DNA from: Magnetospirillum sp. | Lineage (GTDB): Bacteria; Pseudomonadota; Alphaproteobacteria; CACIAM-22H2 | Assembly (NCBI GenBank): GCA_027532905.1 | Contig: JAPZUA010000004.1 | Coordinates: forward strand, 90,001-154,000 | Direction of reading: 5' to 3' | Length of the DNA stretch: 64,000 bases | Shown: positions 27,301 through 36,016 of the stretch, piece by piece | How the letters are laid out: the number at the start of each line of letters is the position of its first letter | Position numbering within the stretch: the stretch's first letter is position 1 | The notes under the pieces: generated by a model | Seen by the model: the letters and a program-made list of their open reading frames with translations, nothing else | Told to the model about the DNA's origin: nothing | The model's database searches: none | Program-made: the position numbers and the translations under genes

Positions 27301-30277
27301 GGCGTGCCGCGGCCTGGTGCGCGGTCGCGTCGAGATCCTTGGCATTGCGCGCCACGTCTTCGGCTACTTCGCCGATGCGGTTGCGCGCGGCATCGCCCGT
27401 CGCTTCGATCGCGACGGTCTTGAGGCGCAATGTTTCGCCCGCACGGTCGAGCTGGGTTGCGACGGCATCGGCCGTTTCGCCCAGCGTGCCTGCTTGTGCG
27501 CGCAGATCGCCATGCAGCGCTTCGAGCCGTTCGCCCGTACGCGCGGCCGTCGCGGCGACGTCTTCGGCGCGGTGCTTGAGCGTTTCGGCATAGGCGTCGG
27601 CCTCGGCCATGCCGGCCTCGGCGGCGCGCACCATGCTTTGCGCCTCGGTGCGGAAATTTTCGCCGGTGGCGCGCACGCGTGCGGCCGCCTGCTCTGCACC
27701 CAATTCAAGCTGGGAAGCTTCGCGCCGCACGACCTCGCCGGTCGCCTCGATGCGCGCCGACGTGCGGTCGAGGGCGACGGCAACTTCGCGCGAATCCTGG
27801 ACGAGGGCTTGCGCACTCGTGTCGAGGCGCTGGGTTGCGGAAGCGACGTTGGCTTCACCTTCGAGCGCGCGCGCGCGCAGACGCTCGGCACTGTCGTCGA
27901 GCTTCTGGGCCGCAAGCTGGGCAGCCGCGTCGAGCTCCTTCGTGCGCCGTTCGATCGTGGCGCCCGCATCCCCCAGCCGCGCCATTGCGGCATCGGCTGT
28001 AGCGTCGATCGCTTCAGTCTTGAGTCGCACCTGCTCGCCCGAGAGCGTGAGCTTCTGCGCGGCGTCGCCGGCCGCTTCGGCCAGCACCTGCGTCTGGTCG
28101 CGCACATGGTCGGCCAATTGGTCGAGGCGCTGGGTCGTGCGTTCCGACGTGCCGTCGATCTCCTCGGCACGGCGCTTGAGCGTGGCGCCGAGTTCTTCGG
28201 CGCGCGCGAGTGCGAGTTCGGCCGAATGCGTGAGGTCTTGCGTCTGCACGCGCACGCCGTCGCCCGTCGCGCGCACGCGCTGGGCGGCCTGTTCGGCCGC
28301 AACGAGCAGCTCTTCCGCGCGGCGGCGGGCAACCTCGCCCGAGGCATCGACGCGTGCGGCCACGCGGTCGAGCGACTCTTGCGCGCGCATCGCAAGCCCA
28401 TCGAGGGCGACTTGCGATTCGGCCGTGCGGCGGGCAGCCGCGTCGAGATCTTCGGTCCGCGTCTTGAGCGCAATGCTGGCGGAATCCACGCTTGCCTTGG
28501 CGCGCATCGCCGCCTCGGCGACCTGGCGCGTTTCGGCCTGCAAGGCGGCTTCGGTCGCCAGCGCTTCGGCCGACAATGCCCCAGCCGCGCGCAGAATCGT
28601 CTCGGTTTCGCGGGCAAGCTTGGCACCGGTTTCGGCAGCACTGCGCCCGGCCGCATCCACGGCCTCGATGAATTCGCCGCCATGGCGGCGGATGTCCTGG
28701 CCGATGGCCGCCGCCTTTGCTTCGGCATCCTGCAGGCGCTGCGCCATATCGCGCGCGGATTCCGTGAAGCCCGCACTTGCCCCGCCCATACGCGCAAGCG
28801 CTTGGGCCGCCGCATCGGTAAGCTCGCGCGATTGCGACTGGAAAGTTTCGCCCGCTGCACGCACGCGCGCAACCGCCTGGTCGGCGGCCGTCGCAAGCTC
28901 GTGGCCCTGGCGACGCACGGACTCGCTCGTGGCTTCGGTGCGCACGGTCATGCGCTCGATCGCCGCCTGCATGTTGCGCGTTTCGGCCGCGAGGTTCGTT
29001 GCGACCTCGTTCATGCGGATTGCCGCACTCGCCACTTCCGTGGTGCGCGCGCGGATGGTTTCGCCGGCCGTGTCGACGCGCGACTGCGCATCGCCTGCCG
29101 CTTCGGCCAAGGTGGCGGTCTGCGCGCGCAGCGAGTTCTGGGCAGAGTCGCTTTGCTTGGCAAGCTCGCGCGCGATCGCGACGAGTTTTTCGGCGGCATC
29201 GGCCAAATGGTCGCTGGCGGCTTCGGCCGAACGACGCGCGGCGCCCATTTCGACAGAGGCGGTGCTCGCCCGGCCTTCGGCCATTTCGGCGGCATCGCCG
29301 AACGCGTCGGACTGGCGGCGCAGCAATTCGCCCACTTCGCGCGCGCGCGCGAGGGCGGCTTCCGTCGCGTCGGTAAGCGCACTGCCCTGGTCGGCAAGCA
29401 CGGCGCGGATTTCGCTCGCCCGAGCACGTGCGCGCTCGGTCGTCTCGGCCAGATCCTGCGACTGCTCGCGCAAGGATTCGCGGATGGCACCGGCATTGGC
29501 CGAGGTGCGCTCGTTGGTCGCGGCTAAGGTTTCGATTTGCTCGCGCAAAGTCGCGTTGATTTCGCGCGACTGCGACAAGGCGCGGTCGGAAGCGCCCGCC
29601 AACGCATCAGCTTGTTCGCGCACGGCCGATTCCACGATCTGCACGCGGCTCGTGAGCAACGCCGTCACGCGCTCGAGCCCGTCGGCATGGCGGCGCAAAC
29701 CCGCCATCACCTGCATGGCGCGCATCGCCGCCTGGTCCGAAACGGTCGTGAGTTCGCCCGCCTGCGAGGACAGGCCCTGGCGCGCTTCCATCAAGCGGCG
29801 TGTGGCTTGGTCCGAGGCATCGGCAAGGGCCAGCGCTTGTTCGCGCAAACTATCGCCGATCGTGCGCAGCTTGGCTTCGGCACGCTCGGCCGGATAGGCA
29901 AGCTCGGCCAAACGCACTTCGAGGGCGCGCGAATGGCGCAGAAGATCGCGCCCGCGCGCCAGATACGAAACCGCAAACCAAAGTACGAGGAGCGGCATCG
30001 CAGCCCCGCCGAAGAACGCGCCGAGTTCATGCGGCAGCATGACTTCGAACGCACCCAGCCCCACCTGGGACAGCGCGTACCACGCGACGAGCCCGAGCCA
30101 CGCCGCACTGATCGCCGTCGCGGCCGCGAAGCTACGCTTGCCGGCCGGCGGCAACGGTTCGTAAACGGGAGCGCCCAGATCGTTGGCCGGGCGAACGGCT
30201 TCGGCCGTCGGGGCTTCGAGGCTGCGCAAACGGCGCGGACCGTTGCCCGGTGTGCCGCCTTGTGTGTCGTCGCTCAT
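24344..30277 (-). CDS. Giant membrane-anchored coiled-coil protein of 25-residue repeats
   Basis: A 1,977-residue protein that I do not recognise. A polar N-terminus (1-48) leads to two hydrophobic segments (about 49-72 and 86-106). From about residue 144 to 1849 there is an almost unbroken 25-residue repeat, about 68 copies. Its consensus is roughly Leu-Arg-x-Arg/Gln-Thr/Ala-x-Glu/Asp-Leu, then Ala-rich helix, Arg-Leu/Val and Gly/Ala-Glu. Twenty-five residues equal two heptads plus one hendecad, so a long continuous coiled coil is expected; a few repeats are shortened by about 4 residues. Three successive units of exactly 200 residues (8 x 25) occupy 648-1247. The last 128 residues (from EFEAKRGRFLRASRLVVEG) are non-repetitive and look globular. 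The gene starts 6 nt after the mutase stop, so the two probably share a transcript. The two-helix anchor plus coiled coil recalls the Caulobacter polarity protein TipN in layout only. Confidence 0.85.
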   Translation of the reverse strand: MSDDTQGGTPGNGPRRLRSLEAPTAEAVRPANDLGAPVYEPLPPAGKRSFAAATAISAAWLGLVAWYALSQVGLGAFEVMLPHELGAFFGGAAMPLLVLWFAVSYLARGRDLLRHSRALEVRLAELAYPAERAEAKLRTIGDSLREQALALADASDQATRRLMEARQGLSSQAGELTTVSDQAAMRAMQVMAGLRRHADGLERVTALLTSRVQIVESAVREQADALAGASDRALSQSREINATLREQIETLAATNERTSANAGAIRESLREQSQDLAETTERARARASEIRAVLADQGSALTDATEAALARAREVGELLRRQSDAFGDAAEMAEGRASTASVEMGAARRSAEAASDHLADAAEKLVAIARELAKQSDSAQNSLRAQTATLAEAAGDAQSRVDTAGETIRARTTEVASAAIRMNEVATNLAAETRNMQAAIERMTVRTEATSESVRRQGHELATAADQAVARVRAAGETFQSQSRELTDAAAQALARMGGASAGFTESARDMAQRLQDAEAKAAAIGQDIRRHGGEFIEAVDAAGRSAAETGAKLARETETILRAAGALSAEALATEAALQAETRQVAEAAMRAKASVDSASIALKTRTEDLDAAARRTAESQVALDGLAMRAQESLDRVAARVDASGEVARRRAEELLVAAEQAAQRVRATGDGVRVQTQDLTHSAELALARAEELGATLKRRAEEIDGTSERTTQRLDQLADHVRDQTQVLAEAAGDAAQKLTLSGEQVRLKTEAIDATADAAMARLGDAGATIERRTKELDAAAQLAAQKLDDSAERLRARALEGEANVASATQRLDTSAQALVQDSREVAVALDRTSARIEATGEVVRREASQLELGAEQAAARVRATGENFRTEAQSMVRAAEAGMAEADAYAETLKHRAEDVAATAARTGERLEALHGDLRAQAGTLGETADAVATQLDRAGETLRLKTVAIEATGDAARNRIGEVAEDVARNAKDLDATAHQAAARLRDAADQLRARAQEADANVAAAAQRLDLTASLLAKDAGEVAQAVDNAAARMEASGDVARRENDQLVLAADQSATRIRATSEAFRTETHGLVRAAETGIAQAHLYDETLKRSADELGSLAARTGEQLDTLHAALKNQTVELGDVAAEKAGVLEQATESLRAGTAALGVEADRTRGSVDAARDEIARSAKDLDATAHQALLRLRDAADQLRQRTAEAEANVASATQRLDATAVALSRDAGETSAAVDRASARMAASGDVARRENEQLVLAADQSAARVRHAGETFRSETQALVHAAETGLERASLLETAIAQRALETNAAADRALARLDEAGDALRKRGLDVEETAGTSVAAIGTAGNALRRETEALQAAASVSSARIDETAALLGQRSTELASIATQAGQRLKESSESLRARTAELEGAADRSATRVGTIDAGLRDQTLLLLKTMEQVSGRANDVGAVLESQVAAVSRASDDAMARLRASSDLFRDRAGEMQTLSQATTEKVAATGAEAERRLHALATQAVEAVGRLEEGGETFRNRLNDMNRAAAGVGGLMAEASENFRRHTGDLQIAVDQATARVAQVGQALRERTVDLGGAADAAEARLSMVAELLRGNASGLADTADRSAIKLDALGEALVRRAAELSAMSDGTAARLSTVDQALGEQRETLVRTLETLGSRASELGQVLRGQADHLNGVVSEAGERLSEIGAQFDLQAREAADAATVASQRIGETGQSLRRRSDELSAAAQEGGVRLEATAESFRRRAEEVMAAVGQAAARIASVGESFARQSRDMGLAMDAAERRIAEAERLLALQSETLDVAAGKVTREASEATDAFRRQADDLAAAAAAANDAQRQLTSSEFEAKRGRFLRASRLVVEGLNSLSIDLARTLDPSVTDRVLKEFLGGDRGVFVRRLLRLNWGETGRLVQKRYGDDAEFRRYVTDYLTQYDRLLADAREADPENVLVSTFLSADVGKLYMTLASIVGWKK
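26537..28336 (-). repeat. Three in-frame 600-bp tandem units within the giant coiled-coil gene
   Basis: Units at 27737-28336, 27137-27736 and 26537-27136 encode residues 648-847, 848-1047 and 1048-1247. Aligned block by block they keep exact 200-codon spacing with no gaps; for example the AxVARR/DVARREN, TLKxRxE, KDLDATAH and NVASATQRLD landmarks recur at fixed offsets. A partial fourth unit follows and a 196-residue diverged unit precedes. The underlying period is 75 bp. Recent units share long near-identical DNA (for example around 26511 and 27111). Confidence 0.9.
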
Positions 30278-30283
30278 GTCGAA

Positions 30284-32434
30284 TTACGCCGCTTTCTTGC
30301 GCCGCCGCACGAGGCCGATGACCTCTGCCGCAGCATGGGGAATGTTGGTGCCGGGTCCGTAGATTGCGGCCACACCGGCATCGAGAAGGGCTTGGTAGTC
30401 CTGCGGCGGGATCACGCCGCCGCACACTACGATAATGTCTTCAGCGCGCGCGGCCTTGAGGGCTTCGATAAGTGCCGGCACAAGCGTCTTGTGGCCCGCC
30501 GCCTGCGAAGACACGCCGACGACATGCACGTCGTTTTCGATCGCTTGGCGGGCGGCCTCTTCGGGCGTTTGGAACAGCGGGCCCACATCGACGTCGAAGC
30601 CGATATCGGCAAAGGCCGTGGCGATGACTTTCGCACCGCGATCGTGGCCGTCCTGACCGAGTTTCACGACCAACATGCGCGGCCGGCGCCCTTCGGCTTT
30701 GGCAAAGTCTGCGACGTCATCTTTGATGCGCGCAAACCCTGCATCGCCCTCGTAGGCCGAGCCGTAGATGCCGGTGACCGAACGGATCGTGGCGCGATGG
30801 CGCGTATAGACTTTCTCGAGCGCATCGGAGACTTCGCCGACAGTCGCGCGCGCGCGCATGGCGTCGATCGCCAGCGCCAAGAGATTGCCGGTTCCGGTCT
30901 TGGCGGCATCCGCCAAGGCCGCCAGCGACTTTTCGACGGCCGCCGAGTCGCGCTTGGCGCGCACGGCATTGAGGCGAGCGATCTGGGATTCGCGCACGGC
31001 CGTATTGTCGATGTCGCGGATCTCGATCGGCTCCTGTTCGGCGAGCTTGTATTTGTTGACGCCGACCACGACCTCTTCGCCGCGGTCGATACGCGCCTGG
31101 CGACGCGCGGCGGCTTCTTCGATCCGCAGCTTCGGCATGCCGCTTTCGACGGCCTTGGTCATGCCGCCGAGTGCTTCGACCTCGCCGATCAATTTGCGCG
31201 CTTCTTCCGCCATCGACGCGGTCAGATGCTCGAGATAATAGCTGCCTGCGAGCGGATCGACGACATTGGCAACACCGGTCTCTTCCTGGAGGATGAGCTG
31301 GGTGTTGCGCGCGATGCGCGAGGAGAACGGCGTGGGCAGGGCCAGCGCTTCGTCGAACGAATTGGTGTGCAGCGACTGCGTGCCGCCAAGGGCCGCCGCC
31401 ATCGCCTCGAACGCGGTGCGAACCACGTTGTTGTAAGGATCCTGCTCGGTCAGCGACACGCCGGACGTCTGGCAATGTGTGCGCAATGCGAGGCTGTCGG
31501 CCTTTTTGGGGCCGAAAGGCTGCACCATTTCGGCCCACAGCAGGCGGGCCGCGCGCAGCTTGGCGATCTCCATGAAGAAGTTCATGCCGATCGCGAAGAA
31601 GAACGACAGGCGCGGCGCAAACGCATCAATATCGAGCCCTTGCGACAGGGCCGCACGCACATATTCGAGACCGTCGGCGAGCGTGAAAGCGAGCTCCTGC
31701 ACGCAGGTGGCACCTGCTTCCTGCATATGGTAGCCGCTGATCGAGATCGAATTGAATTTCGGCATGTGGCGCGCGGTGTGCGCGATGATGTCTGCCACGA
31801 TGCGCATGCTAGGCGCGGGCGGATAGATGTAGGTATTGCGCACCATGAATTCTTTGAGAATGTCGTTCTGGATGGTGCCCGACAATTTGTCGGCGGACAC
31901 GCCCTGCTCTTCGCCCGCGACGACGAAGGCCGCGAGCACGGGCAGCACCGCCCCGTTCATCGTCATCGACACTGACATTTTGTCGAGCGGGATGCCGTCG
32001 AACAGGATCTTCATGTCTTCGACCGAGTCGATCGCGACACCGGCCTTGCCGACGTCGCCGGTCACGCGCGGATGGTCGCTGTCGTAGCCGCGATGCGTGG
32101 CAAGATCGAACGCGACCGACAGACCCGCTTGGCCGCCGGCGAGCGCCTTGCGGTAAAATGCATTCGATTCCTCGGCCGTCGAGAAGCCGGCGTACTGGCG
32201 GATCGTCCAGGGGCGGTTCGCATACATCGTGGCGCGGGGCCCGCGCACATAAGGTGCGATCCCGGGCATGCCGTCCAGATGGGCCAGCCCCGCGAGGTCG
32301 TCTTTCGTATAAAGCGGTTTGACGACAATGCCTTCGGGCGTGGTCCAGGCAAGCGTGTCGGGGCCCGCACCTTTGAGCTCGGCGCGCGCCAGTTTTTCCC
32401 AATCCGCGATCGTGGGGCGTGCAAACTCGGCCAT
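30284..32434 (-). CDS. Methylmalonyl-CoA mutase, large (catalytic, B12-binding) protein
   Basis: Adenosylcobalamin-dependent interconversion of methylmalonyl-CoA and succinyl-CoA, used in propionate and ethylmalonyl-CoA routes. The 716-residue protein has the substrate barrel ([44 protein letters not shown]) and a C-terminal cobalamin domain with the base-off histidine motif [14 protein letters not shown] and [16 protein letters not shown]. An AAGGGAG site precedes the ATG at 32434. A candidate promoter (TTGTGC, 17 nt, TACAGT; 32454-32482, minus) lies just upstream. No small subunit gene is adjacent, so the protein may act as a homodimer or pair with one elsewhere. Confidence 0.96.
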   Translation of the reverse strand: MAEFARPTIADWEKLARAELKGAGPDTLAWTTPEGIVVKPLYTKDDLAGLAHLDGMPGIAPYVRGPRATMYANRPWTIRQYAGFSTAEESNAFYRKALAGGQAGLSVAFDLATHRGYDSDHPRVTGDVGKAGVAIDSVEDMKILFDGIPLDKMSVSMTMNGAVLPVLAAFVVAGEEQGVSADKLSGTIQNDILKEFMVRNTYIYPPAPSMRIVADIIAHTARHMPKFNSISISGYHMQEAGATCVQELAFTLADGLEYVRAALSQGLDIDAFAPRLSFFFAIGMNFFMEIAKLRAARLLWAEMVQPFGPKKADSLALRTHCQTSGVSLTEQDPYNNVVRTAFEAMAAALGGTQSLHTNSFDEALALPTPFSSRIARNTQLILQEETGVANVVDPLAGSYYLEHLTASMAEEARKLIGEVEALGGMTKAVESGMPKLRIEEAAARRQARIDRGEEVVVGVNKYKLAEQEPIEIRDIDNTAVRESQIARLNAVRAKRDSAAVEKSLAALADAAKTGTGNLLALAIDAMRARATVGEVSDALEKVYTRHRATIRSVTGIYGSAYEGDAGFARIKDDVADFAKAEGRRPRMLVVKLGQDGHDRGAKVIATAFADIGFDVDVGPLFQTPEEAARQAIENDVHVVGVSSQAAGHKTLVPALIEALKAARAEDIIVVCGGVIPPQDYQALLDAGVAAIYGPGTNIPHAAAEVIGLVRRRKKAA

Positions 32435-32609
32435 CGGCTACTCCCTTGATAGAACTGTAACTTGGCCCTGCTTCGGGCACAAAGCTGCACGAGTCCTTGA
32501 ATCGCAACTATGCGCTCTAGGCAGCTGATTCGGATTGATAAAGAGGCGTTATGCACACCCCTGGGGAAAACTCGCTCGCAGCGCTTTTGCGCAACCGAAA
32601 CCGGATTTT

Positions 32610-33470
32610 CTACCAGCGCAGCTCGGCCAGCATGTAAGTCGGCGCGAAACCGAAGCTCTGCGCGAGGGCCAACATCGCCTCGGAAGTCGGCAAGTTTCCA
32701 ATCGGAGCTTGCAGCCCTTCAGCATGGATGCCGCCCGAGACGAAGACTTGGTCGAAGCCAAAAGCGCGCGCGCCGGCAACGTCGGTGCGCATCGCGTCGC
32801 CGAGTGCGAGCACGCGCGACGGGGCGACGTCGCCTGCGAACCCGAGTGCCCGCTGGTAGACGCCCGCGTGCGGCTTGCCGTGATAGATCGTGCGTCCGCC
32901 GATCGCCTCATAGGCTTGTGCGAGCGTGCCCGCGCACAAAAAACGCTGTTCGCCGCGCAACACTTCGAGATCCGGGTTCGCGCACAGCAAGGCGAGATCG
33001 CGCTTGCGCGCTTTGGCCAGCATGTCGCCGAACGAATGCATATCGAGCGTGCCATCGCCGGCAGGCCCGGTCGCCAGAATGAAATCGGCGTCGTCGATGT
33101 CGGCGACGATTTCGAGGCCGATTGCTGCGGGATCGCCGAGATTGAGAGCCGAACCCACATGCAAAAAGCGGCGCCCGAGCTTGTGCGTGTCGGCAACCAA
33201 GGCCTGCCACGCATCTTCGCCGGACGTGACGATGCCGTCGAACGCGTTGGGATCGAGGCCGAAGCCAGGCATCTGCAAACGCAACGACGCTACGAGGCGC
33301 GGCGCGTTCGAGATCACGACGCAGCGTTTGCCCCGTTGGCGCAATTGGGCGAGCAGATCGGCCACGCCCGGGAACGCGCGAATGCCGTCGTGCAGGCAGC
33401 CCCACATGTCGAACATAAACACGTCGTAGTGCGGCGCAATCGCGCCGATTCCGTTGAGTGCTTTTGTCAC
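32610..33470 (-). CDS. HAD-IIA family hydrolase (TIGR01459-type)
   Basis: A 286-residue haloacid-dehalogenase superfamily member with a type IIA cap, related to NagD and pyridoxal phosphatases. Motif I is FDMWGCLHDG, with Trp in place of the usual second Asp, which characterises this alphaproteobacterial subgroup. Motif II is VVISNAPR, the lysine motif YHGKPHAGVYQRAL and motif III LALGDAMRTDVAGARAFG. The substrate is unknown. The start is a GTG at 33470 overlapping the EAL gene's stop as GTGA, so it is the last gene of the DUF952-pyrD-EAL-HAD set. Confidence 0.9.
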   Translation of the reverse strand: MTKALNGIGAIAPHYDVFMFDMWGCLHDGIRAFPGVADLLAQLRQRGKRCVVISNAPRLVASLRLQMPGFGLDPNAFDGIVTSGEDAWQALVADTHKLGRRFLHVGSALNLGDPAAIGLEIVADIDDADFILATGPAGDGTLDMHSFGDMLAKARKRDLALLCANPDLEVLRGEQRFLCAGTLAQAYEAIGGRTIYHGKPHAGVYQRALGFAGDVAPSRVLALGDAMRTDVAGARAFGFDQVFVSGGIHAEGLQAPIGNLPTSEAMLALAQSFGFAPTYMLAELRW

Positions 33471-34582
33471 TTGGCTTCCTTGAGCGGGCGCGGCTCGCCG
33501 AACAGGAAGCCTTGGCCGTAATCAACCTCGAGATCGAGGACCTCGACCAGCAGCGGTTCGGCTTCGATCTTTTCGACGATCAGGGCGAGCTTGGCGTCCA
33601 TCATCGCCGCACGAATGCGCGCAAAGGCTGAGCCGCGCGCGCTGTTGGCGAAATCGAGCAGCTTGCGCGCTTCGATTTTGACGAAGCGGAAATTGCGCTT
33701 GGCGAGCGTGTAGGATTCGACGTCGATGTCGGTGACTTGGTCCATCGAGAAGCGGAAACCGATGCTACCCAGGCGGTCGAGCTCGGCCCATTGCATCTCG
33801 GTCAAGCGTCGCGTGTGGCTCTCGGCAAGTTCGAACACCAGATTGTGCGCGAGTTCGGCGTTCTGCGCCATGAAGTTCACGAACTCCGAGAAAAAGCGCG
33901 TATCGGCCAAGGTGTGTTCGGAGATGTTCACGAACACGCCCACATCGGTGCTCGTCCCCTGCATGCGGCGCACGAGCTGCACGCAGCGGAACAGCAGCAT
34001 GTTGTCGATCGCCGAAACGAGGCCCGCACTCTCGGCCAACGGCAGATAGCGGTCGGGGCCGATCAGCGTGCCGTCGGGGGCGCGCATGCGCGAGAAACAT
34101 TCAAAATGGCGGCGGCGACGCTGCGGCAAATCGACAATGGGCTGGACATAGAGTTCGACGCGGTTTTCGCGCAGCGCGTCGCGCACGATGTCGAGCACTT
34201 GCGCATCGGCGAAGGACGGCGAGGAGATCGGCAGGCCTTGCTTCGGCAGCGGCTGGCCCGACAGCTGCTCGACGAGGCCCTGCAGCACGCGCACTTCCGT
34301 CATCACGTGTCCGAGATCGGGGCGCGTGCGTGCCGCGTCTTCGATCGCCTCGAGAATGCCGCGCGCTTCTTCGCGTGCGGCCCCAAGCTCGCGGCGGATT
34401 TGGGCCAGGGCGCGCTTGCCGTCTTCGGCGGTTTCGGTCGCGCGCGCGGCAAGCCACAGGCCGTGCACGCCGGCAGCAGCACCGAACGCCGCCAAGCCCA
34501 AAGCAGGACCCAGCGTCAAACCCAAGGCCGCGGACAGGACGAGATAGGCGATTGCGGGCAGAATCAGCGTCATCGGCGACAT
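33467..34582 (-). CDS. Membrane-anchored degenerate EAL-domain protein, TipF-like architecture
   Basis: A 371-residue protein with two N-terminal membrane helices (about 5-46), a coiled-coil linker (about 52-110) and an EAL domain (about 125-368). The signature EAL is ECF (Glu161 kept). Asn219, Glu251, Lys302 and Gln357 are kept, but the DDFGTG loop is altered to MDQVTD (Asp281-Gln282), so phosphodiesterase activity is doubtful while c-di-GMP binding remains possible. Caulobacter TipF, a c-di-GMP-binding flagellar assembly factor, has the same order of parts; orthology is not proven. The ATG at 34582 follows an AGAGGATA site. The gene lies 31 nt after pyrD and is coupled to the HAD gene. Confidence 0.85.
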   Translation of the reverse strand: MSPMTLILPAIAYLVLSAALGLTLGPALGLAAFGAAAGVHGLWLAARATETAEDGKRALAQIRRELGAAREEARGILEAIEDAARTRPDLGHVMTEVRVLQGLVEQLSGQPLPKQGLPISSPSFADAQVLDIVRDALRENRVELYVQPIVDLPQRRRRHFECFSRMRAPDGTLIGPDRYLPLAESAGLVSAIDNMLLFRCVQLVRRMQGTSTDVGVFVNISEHTLADTRFFSEFVNFMAQNAELAHNLVFELAESHTRRLTEMQWAELDRLGSIGFRFSMDQVTDIDVESYTLAKRNFRFVKIEARKLLDFANSARGSAFARIRAAMMDAKLALIVEKIEAEPLLVEVLDLEVDYGQGFLFGEPRPLKEAK

Positions 34583-34613
34583 AGCGTTGGTATCCTCTTT
34601 CGCAAGGCCCCGG

Positions 34614-35663
34614 TCAACGCCGATCCACGCCGACCGCATCAGCCACGCGCGCAAAACCGTCGCGGCGCAACAGCTCGCCGAGATCGGCGGCGATCGCGGC
34701 GGCCACACTGGGTCCACGATAGACCATCGCCGAATAGAGTTGCACGAGTGTCGCGCCGGCGCGGATTTTCGCATAGGCGTCGGCCGCATCGAAAACGCCG
34801 CCCGTACCCACGAGCGTCAAGGCCCCGCCGGCGAGGCTGTAAGTCTTGGCGAGGATCTCGGTCGATAGCGCCATCAGCGGCCGCCCCGAAAGGCCTCCTG
34901 CTTCGATTTTCTGTGCGTCGGCGAGCGAGACCGGGCGCGACAAAGTCGTATTGCCCACGATCAAGCCCGCAAGCTTGCGGTCGAGTGCCACGCGCACGAC
35001 GTCTTCGAGATCGGCGTCGGCGAGGTCGGGGGCGATCTTGAACAGCAGCGGGATCGCCGCGTTGCTCTCGGCGAGTGCCGCCTGCACGCGCACCACGAGT
35101 GCGTCGAGCGCTTCGCGGCTTTGTAACGCGCGCAAGCCCGGCGTGTTGGGCGAGGACACGTTGCACACGAGATAGTCGGCAAAGGGGCCGAGGGCCTGCA
35201 CGCCCGCGACATAGTCGTCGCCGGCCTCGACCGTCTCTTTGTTTTTGCCGAGATTGACGCCGACGATGCCGCGCCGCTTTCGGCGCTCGAGATTGGCTTT
35301 GGCGACGCCAATGCCGCGGCTGTTGAAGCCCAAACGGTTGATCACCGCCTCGTCCTGCGTAAGGCGAAACAGGCGCTTCTTGGGATTTCCCGGCTGCGGG
35401 CGCGGTGTCACTGATCCGATTTCGACAAAGCCGAAACCCTGGTCGAGCATCGCGTCCGGCACTTCGGCGTCCTTGTCGAAACCGGCGGCAAGCCCAATCG
35501 GAGAGGGAAACGATAGCCCCCATAGATCTACGCGCAAAATTGGATCGGCGACAGCGGCCGGGCGCGGCACAAGTCCGTTGCGCAAGGCCGCGATCGCGTA
35601 ACCGTGGGCGGCTTCCGGATCGATGCGGTTCACGAGCGGCCGAACGAGATCGTACCAGCTCAT
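34614..35663 (-). CDS. pyrD: Dihydroorotate dehydrogenase (quinone), class 2
   Basis: Membrane-associated flavoenzyme of pyrimidine synthesis passing electrons to quinone. The 349-residue protein starts MSWYDLVRPLVNRIDPEAAHGYAIAAL, the class 2 amphipathic N-terminus. It shows GLAAGFDKDAEVPDAML, the GFVEIGSVTPRPQPGNPKKRLFRL FMN motif, NVSSPNTPGLRALQ with the class 2 catalytic serine, and LVGTGGVFDAADAY. The true start at 35663 overlaps the DUF952 stop as ATGA. Confidence 0.97.
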   Translation of the reverse strand: MSWYDLVRPLVNRIDPEAAHGYAIAALRNGLVPRPAAVADPILRVDLWGLSFPSPIGLAAGFDKDAEVPDAMLDQGFGFVEIGSVTPRPQPGNPKKRLFRLTQDEAVINRLGFNSRGIGVAKANLERRKRRGIVGVNLGKNKETVEAGDDYVAGVQALGPFADYLVCNVSSPNTPGLRALQSREALDALVVRVQAALAESNAAIPLLFKIAPDLADADLEDVVRVALDRKLAGLIVGNTTLSRPVSLADAQKIEAGGLSGRPLMALSTEILAKTYSLAGGALTLVGTGGVFDAADAYAKIRAGATLVQLYSAMVYRGPSVAAAIAADLGELLRRDGFARVADAVGVDRR

Positions 35664-36007
35664 GCGAGGTCCCACGGGAAGACGTGGCGGCCATTCGCGT
35701 CCAGCCGCAGCGGTGCGGTGCGCGCGACCTTGACCGGGTCGAGCGGGCCGTAAAGGTGCGGGAACAGCGCACCGCCGCGGGACGCTTCCCATTTGAGGGC
35801 AGCACCCAACGATTCGGCATCGATCTCGATCAGCACGAGATCGTCCTGGCCTGCCCGGTGCCGCGCAGCGCTGGCGACGATCTGGCCGCGATCCGAGAAA
35901 TGGATGAAGCCGTCGGCTTGGTCTTGCGACGAGCCGAAATAGCGGCCTGCAGCCAGAGCCACCTGCCACTCCTCGCGTTTGCACATATGGTAGATCGGCG
36001 TGTTCAT
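35660..36007 (-). CDS. DUF952 family protein
   Basis: A 115-residue conserved protein starting MNTPIYHMCKREEWQVALAAGRY, with the DUF952 landmarks DGFIHFSDRGQI, LVLIEIDAESL and FPHLYGPLDPVKV. Its function is not established. It is the usual partner directly upstream of pyrD in alphaproteobacteria and is coupled to it. An AAGGGG ribosome site precedes the ATG. The stop of the phage holin gene lies only 9 nt upstream, so no room is left for its own promoter outside coding DNA. Confidence 0.92.
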   Translation of the reverse strand: MNTPIYHMCKREEWQVALAAGRYFGSSQDQADGFIHFSDRGQIVASAARHRAGQDDLVLIEIDAESLGAALKWEASRGGALFPHLYGPLDPVKVARTAPLRLDANGRHVFPWDLA

Positions 36008-36016
36008 GGCCCCTTA

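Noticed and set aside
24989-29527. A 1,512-codon open frame on the plus strand opposite the giant repeat gene
   Set aside because: It mirrors the repeat codon pattern of the real gene, has no ribosome site or conserved domain, and is expected from high GC and repeated codons.
24344-30277. CRISPR-like or satellite reading of the 75-bp periodic DNA
   Set aside because: The periodic units are diverged, contiguous and in frame, with no constant repeat separated by unique spacers and no cas genes.
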